Origin: a virus
DNA length: 29,402 bases
Direction: 5' to 3' (one strand)
Virus record (IMG/VR): IMGVR_UViG_3300020404_000607
Span: 1-29,402 of that record
The position numbers were made by a program, and so were the translations under genes. Below, piece after piece: positions 24,014 through 29,402 of the stretch (its first letter is position 1; each line of letters starts with the position of its first letter). The notes under the pieces were generated by a model, which saw only the letters and a list, made by a program, of their open reading frames with translations, had not been told where the DNA came from and made no database searches.

Positions 24014-25471
24014 CTAAAATTCAATAATTAATTTTACGTTTTCTGTTTGGTCAGATGCCCTTGTTATAGGACTTCTTTCTTCGACATAAATTATATCTCC
24101 TGAATCATATGCTAATTCTGGATTAGCATAACCAGAAGCAAATGTTACTCCGTTTACTGTAGCAGAACTACTTGTGTTGGGTGTTGCAGATGCACTAGAA
24201 CTTTGTCCTGTGATTGCGTTCGCACCACTTAATGCTGTTAAGTTACCATTAGTATCAGTACCTACATCTGGAAATCTAGTTTGATAGTAATATAAAATTT
24301 TATTTGTTGAATCAAATTCAATAACTTTTGCAACAGCACCTGTAGAAGCCTGATTGATTTCCTCATCTGGTGTAAATGTTCCTGATACAGATGAGAATAT
24401 AGTAGCATAAATTTGTCGTCTTGTAGTTGCAGATGCAACTGTTGTTGTTCCGAAGTTAGTTGGGTCTCTTAAAAGACCAATTCTTCTAAAGTCATTTCCT
24501 ACACCAATATCAGATGTGCCTTCGACACCGACTAGTGATTTATTTAACATGACATAGAATCCGCCTAATTCTTTTATAGCGTTTGCACCGTGACCACCTT
24601 TAGGTGGAATAATTACATTTAAGTTTGAGCCTGAGCCTGCACCACCAGCATTTGTGGCGGCAATAATATCAGCATCTCTAATATATGCAAAAGTATATCC
24701 AGTTCCTGCAGTTGTAACAGTTGCGGCTGAGATTGCACCAGAACCAATTGTTACTGAAGCAACACCACTTGAACCATCACCACGAATTGGTATTCCTGTA
24801 ATTGTTGTACCTGAAGATGTATTGAAACTTGAACCTCCAGCAACAACTAAGATTGTGTCTAACGCACCATCAACGGCAGCAGCTGATACGGTAGAATCTG
24901 TTGATACATGAATAAAGTCAGTTGACATAAAGTTTAGAGTTTCAGCAGATGTTAAAGAGTACATATATTTCCATCTATATCCATCAGATGTTTCAAAAAT
25001 TGAGTTTGATGTAGAAGTTGGTTCTACAGTCGAAGCAGTTGCACCATCATTTTCTATAACTTTGTAAACAGCAAAAGCGCTGTTCATTACTACGAAAGAC
25101 GAATCAAATAGATTTGTTGCGCCACTATTTGCAGGATTAGAAGAACTGATATTATGTTCGTACATATCATAAGTTGTTCCTGTTGTCCAGTTTCTTCGTG
25201 GTATACAATGTGATACGTCACTTGAAGTTATTATTTTTGCACCTAACATATCATCATAGTTATAGAACTCTGAAGTTACATCATCATTCGGTGTTGGTGG
25301 AGAAGCGTCTGTTCCCTCGTTGATTGAATTGCCTTGAGCATCAGCATCGGTTGCCCAAGAGTGTGCTCTGCCTATAAATAAATAATATGTCGTTGCAGCC
25401 GTTTCACTAAATGATTCAACGAACTGTTCGGCATTATTTATTCTGAATTTGTTTGTGACTATTGCTGCCAT
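24014..25471 (-). CDS. gp8: Baseplate wedge protein gp8
   Basis: The 485-residue protein is longer than T4 gp8 (334). Hallmarks of the marine gp8 group are the start AAIVTNKFRINNAEQFVESF, TYYLFIGRAHSWATD (about 28-42), the segment DMLGAKIITSSDVSHCIPRRNW, VYKVIENDG and DGYRWKYMYSLTSAETLNFMS (about 168-188). gp8 dimers form part of each of the six baseplate wedges, bound to gp7 and gp10. It follows gp7 with a 50-base gap that contains a late promoter, and the next gene begins 12 bases after its stop. Confidence 0.9.
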   Translation of the reverse strand: MAAIVTNKFRINNAEQFVESFSETAATTYYLFIGRAHSWATDADAQGNSINEGTDASPPTPNDDVTSEFYNYDDMLGAKIITSSDVSHCIPRRNWTTGTTYDMYEHNISSSNPANSGATNLFDSSFVVMNSAFAVYKVIENDGATASTVEPTSTSNSIFETSDGYRWKYMYSLTSAETLNFMSTDFIHVSTDSTVSAAAVDGALDTILVVAGGSSFNTSSGTTITGIPIRGDGSSGVASVTIGSGAISAATVTTAGTGYTFAYIRDADIIAATNAGGAGSGSNLNVIIPPKGGHGANAIKELGGFYVMLNKSLVGVEGTSDIGVGNDFRRIGLLRDPTNFGTTTVASATTRRQIYATIFSSVSGTFTPDEEINQASTGAVAKVIEFDSTNKILYYYQTRFPDVGTDTNGNLTALSGANAITGQSSSASATPNTSSSATVNGVTFASGYANPELAYDSGDIIYVEERSPITRASDQTENVKLIIEF

Positions 25472-25508
25472 TTTAGTTTCCCATTAAGTATTTATGTTCT
25501 TTATATAT

Positions 25509-25516
25509 TATTTATA
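25509..25516 (-). promoter_or_regulatory. T4-type late promoter (TATAAATA) for gp8 and downstream genes
   Basis: A perfect TATAAATA lies between gp7 and gp8, 37 bases before the gp8 ATG. A near copy, CATAAATA, at 25489-25496 is 17 bases before the ATG and could act as a weaker second site. Confidence 0.85.
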
Positions 25517-25521
25517 AGAGT

Positions 25522-28500
25522 TTATGAAGGTTCTTGTGTGATGTCTGTAGGAAACGCAAAATTATTTTTATGGTCTAAATCAGTATTAACACCTTCTAAA
25601 TCTAATAATCTCATAGTTTCTCCATCAACGTCTTCATTTAAAGTTCCTGTAAATCGTAATTGTGCCCAATCTGCTATTGTTGTACTTGCAGATATACCAA
25701 ATTCACTTTGTAATACACCTGATTCACTTTCTAATCTAATATTAGAATTACCTGTTTCTGTATGTCCTTCTAATAATATACCATTGTTGTGAGCATATCT
25801 AGTGAAAGGTGCTCGTAAGTTTCTCATTCTAGGACCACCGTAAGCAAAACCATTACTTACACCGACACCTCTTACTGTATATCCAAATTCATCTACTATA
25901 CTTCCTTCACCAGTTTCTGCTAATATAACTCCTGTGTCATCTTCTAAAGTAAACGGTTCACTATTTAAGGCATAGAAACTTCTTCTATTTCTTTCCTGCA
26001 TTTCAATAGTAGTTTCTGGATGTAAATTTAATTCTTTTTCTGTGTTTGTATTTGGGTCATCATAATCGTCTGAAACATTTACAGGTATACCTGCTCTTGC
26101 AACAGCTGATGATAGTAATGTTTTACCATCTAACTGAACATTGTTACTCATGAATTTTAATCCAACACCTGTTCGTCTACCAAAGAATGTAGAGAATAGA
26201 GTATTTAATCTCATGTAAATAGGACTATCTTCTGTACCAGAGAACAATCCTTGTGACAATGTAGCACCAACTGGTTGTTTAACTTTCACATTTATTTGAG
26301 ATGCAATGTTTACTTCACCAGTTACATAGAATCCACTTGGGTGAGTTGCTTTCTTAATAGCGTCTCGCCACTTACTAATTGATTCTGAAACTTTTATAAC
26401 ATATGAAAAATCTTGATAGTATATACTATCTTGTATTCTTTTTGTTTGTTCTGATAGATGCCCGTCTTGAGAAATATATTTTCCTGTTGTTTGTATTCTT
26501 GTATTAATTGCTGTTGTTGCAGTAAGATTATTTGATTTAACTACAGTCGCTGTTGTGCCGCCAGAAAAAGTTACTGTATCATCTATTTCTAATTCACTAG
26601 TTGTTGCTGTGTATTTTAAAAGAGGTGCTGTAAAGTCAAGAACTGTTCCTGTTGCACCACTCACACTACTTGTAAATGTTTCATCTTCAGTTATTGTACT
26701 TGAAACTGTTTTAAGAATAGCGTATTTAGGAAACGCAAGTGTTGGTGCTGATGTAAAATTAATACCATGTTCAACAATACTTAATGATGTTGCTTTTCCT
26801 ATATTATCACCATAAGGTATAACAGTAGTATCTGCACCATCAAAAGCAATATCTGATAAAAGTCTTCCGCCTCTTTCTAATTCTATTCTACTGAAAGGTG
26901 ATGATACACTTGATGTAGAATCCTCTAAAGAAATAAATCTATCACCAGAAACTGTTGCTGTAGGTAATGTAGTATATCCACCACCACTTGATATCATTCT
27001 AATATCTGTTATGTCTCCACTACCAGTAGAGTTTTCTTGAACTATTTTATTACCTTTATGTAATCCATCATCTTGTGTTTCATCTTCTAATACAACATGG
27101 TCATTATCTTCCATATTGTAAGGAACATTTGGTTGTGAATCTTGATTTAAGATAAAGAAAGTATCTGAAACTTCGTTATCATCTTCTTCACTTACTAAAT
27201 GTCCTACTTCATTCTCTAATTCAAATCTAATTTCTGTTTCAACTTCTTGTGAAGCAGAATCTAAAAGTTTACATGGTTTTCCATCGGTACCAAATCCAAC
27301 AGCGTCTTCTAATATTATATCACCAGAACCTGAACCTGTAATTGTTTCATCTTCTAACTCTACATGAATAGCAACACTTCCTGTTTCTGGTGCAAACCCA
27401 CCATTTACAACAGCAACTTTTGCTTGGGCTGTTCCTGAACTAAATGTTAATACATCTCCTTCTTGATAACCTGTACCGGCTGCATCAACAATAACCTCGT
27501 CAACTCCTGCACCACTTATATCTAGAACTTGAATACGAGCACCTGCACCAGCACCACCTGATAATGTTGCCTCATCACCAACTGTTAATGTTGCACCGGC
27601 ATTTGTTATTGTTGTTGATGATATTGCTTGACTTACTGTAAGTTTTACAATCTCGTTAGGGTCATTAAAATTAGCACCTTCAATTACTTCACCATTTACA
27701 AAAGTACCAACAGTAGTTTCATCATTAATTTCAATCTCAATAATCTCAACAGCACCTTCTCTAAACTTAGTAATATTTTCAACGATTGCTGTTGCTTCGT
27801 TTATGCTATCGTTAGAAGGACTATTTGTTTGTTTTATTTCTTGACCAATTAAAAATATTGGATTGTTAAGTGCTTGTGCCTCTGTTTGTGTACAACGAAG
27901 AAATGTTTGTGTAGCAAACTTACCATCAGACACTCGTAACATATCTTCATTAGGTTTATATACCTCTGATGGTTCATTAAATAGCATTCTGAAAAATGCT
28001 TTGTGAGCCTTATCAGTTCCTTTTGCACGATATAATGATTTAATATTTTTAATTAATTTTCTTGTATTTAAACTAGAGTGTGTATCTTTTGGAATAGTTT
28101 TAAGAAACTCTTCCTTCATTTGAGATAAGAAATCTTCTATTGTATGGTCTGGGTCAGAATAGTTTAAAAGTTGTTGAATGTTCTCAACAGGATTTGCACG
28201 ATATTTACCTACAATTGCTGTAGCGCCAGATGTTGCACCAGTTACAGTTTCACCTGTAATAAAAGCATTGTTTGATGTAATAGTGTATCGTGAATTAGCA
28301 AAATCTTCAGCAAGAATAGTTGCTGTAGCACCAGAAGTTGAACCAGTTATTACTTCACTCTTTTGTAGTGTACCAGAAAAAGAAAGTTGTTCGTCTACAA
28401 GTTTATCACCTGCATCTAAACCAAAAGAACTTGTTCTATCTAATAAGACAAAATTATTAGTTGCACCTTCGCCTTCTAAAAGTATATTGTCTACTGAAGT

Positions 28501-28656
28501 AAAAGATGATAATTGTATTTCTGCTGATTCTAGAAAAAGATAATAAGACTTTATAAACTCAGCAAATTTAGGATGTTCTTCAAGAACAAACTCTGGGAGT
28601 TGTCTTTTAACTAAGTTTGATAATTTTCTCGTATTTGTTTTTTTAAATGTTGCCAT
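25522..28656 (-). CDS. gp7: Baseplate wedge protein gp7-like (1044 residues)
   Basis: Position between gp6 and gp8 and a length almost equal to T4 gp7 (1032) support the assignment. The N-terminus LSNLVKRQLPEFVLEEHPKF, then FAEFIKSYYLFLE, is typical for the marine counterpart. Residues 180-240 contain the conserved-looking EEFLKTIPKD, LIKNIKSLYRAKGTDKAHKAFFRMLFNEPSE. The rest is beta-rich with many short phrases of the type xxLEDxTG (IILEDAVGFG, VVLEDETQDDG, FTLEDDTGVI, IRLESESGVL). gp7 connects wedge proteins gp6, gp8, gp10 and gp53 around the hub. It begins 15 bases after the gp6 stop, with GGATAACA before the ATG. Confidence 0.82.
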   Translation of the reverse strand: MATFKKTNTRKLSNLVKRQLPEFVLEEHPKFAEFIKSYYLFLESAEIQLSSFTSVDNILLEGEGATNNFVLLDRTSSFGLDAGDKLVDEQLSFSGTLQKSEVITGSTSGATATILAEDFANSRYTITSNNAFITGETVTGATSGATAIVGKYRANPVENIQQLLNYSDPDHTIEDFLSQMKEEFLKTIPKDTHSSLNTRKLIKNIKSLYRAKGTDKAHKAFFRMLFNEPSEVYKPNEDMLRVSDGKFATQTFLRCTQTEAQALNNPIFLIGQEIKQTNSPSNDSINEATAIVENITKFREGAVEIIEIEINDETTVGTFVNGEVIEGANFNDPNEIVKLTVSQAISSTTITNAGATLTVGDEATLSGGAGAGARIQVLDISGAGVDEVIVDAAGTGYQEGDVLTFSSGTAQAKVAVVNGGFAPETGSVAIHVELEDETITGSGSGDIILEDAVGFGTDGKPCKLLDSASQEVETEIRFELENEVGHLVSEEDDNEVSDTFFILNQDSQPNVPYNMEDNDHVVLEDETQDDGLHKGNKIVQENSTGSGDITDIRMISSGGGYTTLPTATVSGDRFISLEDSTSSVSSPFSRIELERGGRLLSDIAFDGADTTVIPYGDNIGKATSLSIVEHGINFTSAPTLAFPKYAILKTVSSTITEDETFTSSVSGATGTVLDFTAPLLKYTATTSELEIDDTVTFSGGTTATVVKSNNLTATTAINTRIQTTGKYISQDGHLSEQTKRIQDSIYYQDFSYVIKVSESISKWRDAIKKATHPSGFYVTGEVNIASQINVKVKQPVGATLSQGLFSGTEDSPIYMRLNTLFSTFFGRRTGVGLKFMSNNVQLDGKTLLSSAVARAGIPVNVSDDYDDPNTNTEKELNLHPETTIEMQERNRRSFYALNSEPFTLEDDTGVILAETGEGSIVDEFGYTVRGVGVSNGFAYGGPRMRNLRAPFTRYAHNNGILLEGHTETGNSNIRLESESGVLQSEFGISASTTIADWAQLRFTGTLNEDVDGETMRLLDLEGVNTDLDHKNNFAFPTDITQEPS

Positions 28657-28671
28657 TGTTATCCATTACCA

Positions 28672-29402
28672 TTAATATGATGAATAACTACTGGTCGTTG
28701 TATAAGAAGTTCCTGCCTGAGATGAACCACTTTCAACAGTATCAATATTACCAGTTACAGTTGAATTAGAAATGTCTATTTCTAAAACTTGATTACGAAC
28801 TGGAACAATGTCATTCGAATTAGGAAGACCAAAAATTCTTATTCTTGTACTAGCTGCACCATCAATATTTGAAATACTTGTTATGTGTGCTGATGTTAAA
28901 ATTATTTCACCAGTTGCATAATCAACAGTACCAAAACTTGTACTTGTATAAATTCTTGTTGTGCCACTAAAATAGTAAACTCTAATATTTCCAGCACCAT
29001 CATCATCTAAGAAATGTTCGTTAGTTGAATCATCATTATTAATTTTAAAACCTGTTGATGATATAACACCACCACCTGTCATATTATGACCTGAATGAGG
29101 ATTGTAAAATGCGTTGTTAAATGAAAGTGTATATTTTAAGGATTCATTTAAAGTTGGTGTAATAAATTTATATAATTTAAGATTTGTAATATTACTTAAA
29201 ATAGATGTGTCAGCATTATTAATATCTTCTAATAATTGTGAGTGTCTAAAAATACCAGTAAAGTCTTGTAACTCATTTTCATTGTAATTTGAAATTGCTG
29301 TTAATACATTTGTTTGAAGTGTACTTACATCTTTTGTTGTTGCACCAGTATCGTATTTAAAATTTGTGTCGAGTATAAGAAAGGTTACTTCTGGGTCAAT
29401 AA
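28672..29402 (-). CDS. gp6: Baseplate wedge protein gp6, C-terminal part (cut by window edge)
   Basis: The frame is open from the window edge to TAA at 28672, giving 242 residues. An ATG at 29082 is internal, since coding continues upstream without a stop. Reading in from the edge I find NFKYDTGATTKDVSTLQTNV, AISNYNENELQDFTGIFRHS, LLEDINNADTSILSNITN and later GTVDYATGEIILTSAHI and IVPVRNQVLEIDIS. These are strong hallmarks of gp6 of marine T4-like phages and of the wider gpJ-type wedge family. gp6 forms the wedge dimer ring that drives the baseplate change at infection. Confidence 0.93.
   Translation of the reverse strand, partial: IDPEVTFLILDTNFKYDTGATTKDVSTLQTNVLTAISNYNENELQDFTGIFRHSQLLEDINNADTSILSNITNLKLYKFITPTLNESLKYTLSFNNAFYNPHSGHNMTGGGVISSTGFKINNDDSTNEHFLDDDGAGNIRVYYFSGTTRIYTSTSFGTVDYATGEIILTSAHITSISNIDGAASTRIRIFGLPNSNDIVPVRNQVLEIDISNSTVTGNIDTVESGSSQAGTSYTTTSSYSSY

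Overview
The window is a piece of an AT-rich, T4-superfamily marine myovirus genome, of the cyanophage or pelagiphage type. Every supported gene lies on the minus strand, so transcription runs from high to low coordinates. The order of recognisable genes matches the T4 late module: gp6, gp7, gp8, then a lineage-specific block where T4 has gp9-gp12 and wac, then gp13, gp14, gp15, gp16 and gp17. The large terminase (positions 1-738) and the baseplate protein gp6 (28672-29402) are cut by the window edges. No host metabolic, photosynthesis, tRNA or integration genes are visible, so the host cannot be named; base composition and gene style suggest an abundant AT-rich marine bacterium.

Layout in transcription order: (1) 29402-25522, baseplate wedge gp6 and gp7. 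(2) 25471-14795, gp8, a 2155-residue DUF4815-type baseplate/fibre protein, a small conserved protein and two paralogous repeat-built structural proteins, behind a late promoter at 25509-25516. (3) 14723-11397, a small virion protein, a 752-residue fibre-like protein with six internal repeats and a Cys-rich C-terminal tail, and an Ig-like protein, behind two late promoters. (4) 11334-7353, a translationally coupled cassette: a second Ig-like paralog, three putative 2OG-Fe(II) oxygenases and a radical SAM/SPASM enzyme, behind its own late promoter. (5) 7212-4226, a small beta-rich protein and two fibre/whisker-like proteins behind a late promoter. (6) 4192-1, neck proteins gp13 and gp14, sheath terminator gp15, small terminase gp16, a PAP2-type phosphatase and large terminase gp17, behind a late promoter.

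The most interesting content is the enzyme cassette inside the virion-structure region. The radical SAM protein carries a textbook CxxxCxxC site and a complete seven-Cys SPASM signature, as in peptide- and protein-modifying maturases. It sits with three oxygenases under a TATAAATA late promoter and overlaps an Ig-like protein gene. Just upstream, the fibre-like protein has no cysteine except four in its last seven residues (DCACNCNC, preceded by GHNH). My hypothesis is that this is a late, phage-encoded system that modifies virion proteins, possibly at this fibre tip, or that the tail is a metal-binding tip. A second oddity is the PAP2 phosphatase gene between the two terminase genes.

Six perfect copies of the T4 late promoter motif TATAAATA (seen as tatttata on the plus strand) lie in intergenic positions or abut a stop codon, and define the transcription units. 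No stretch longer than about 140 bases lacks a gene.
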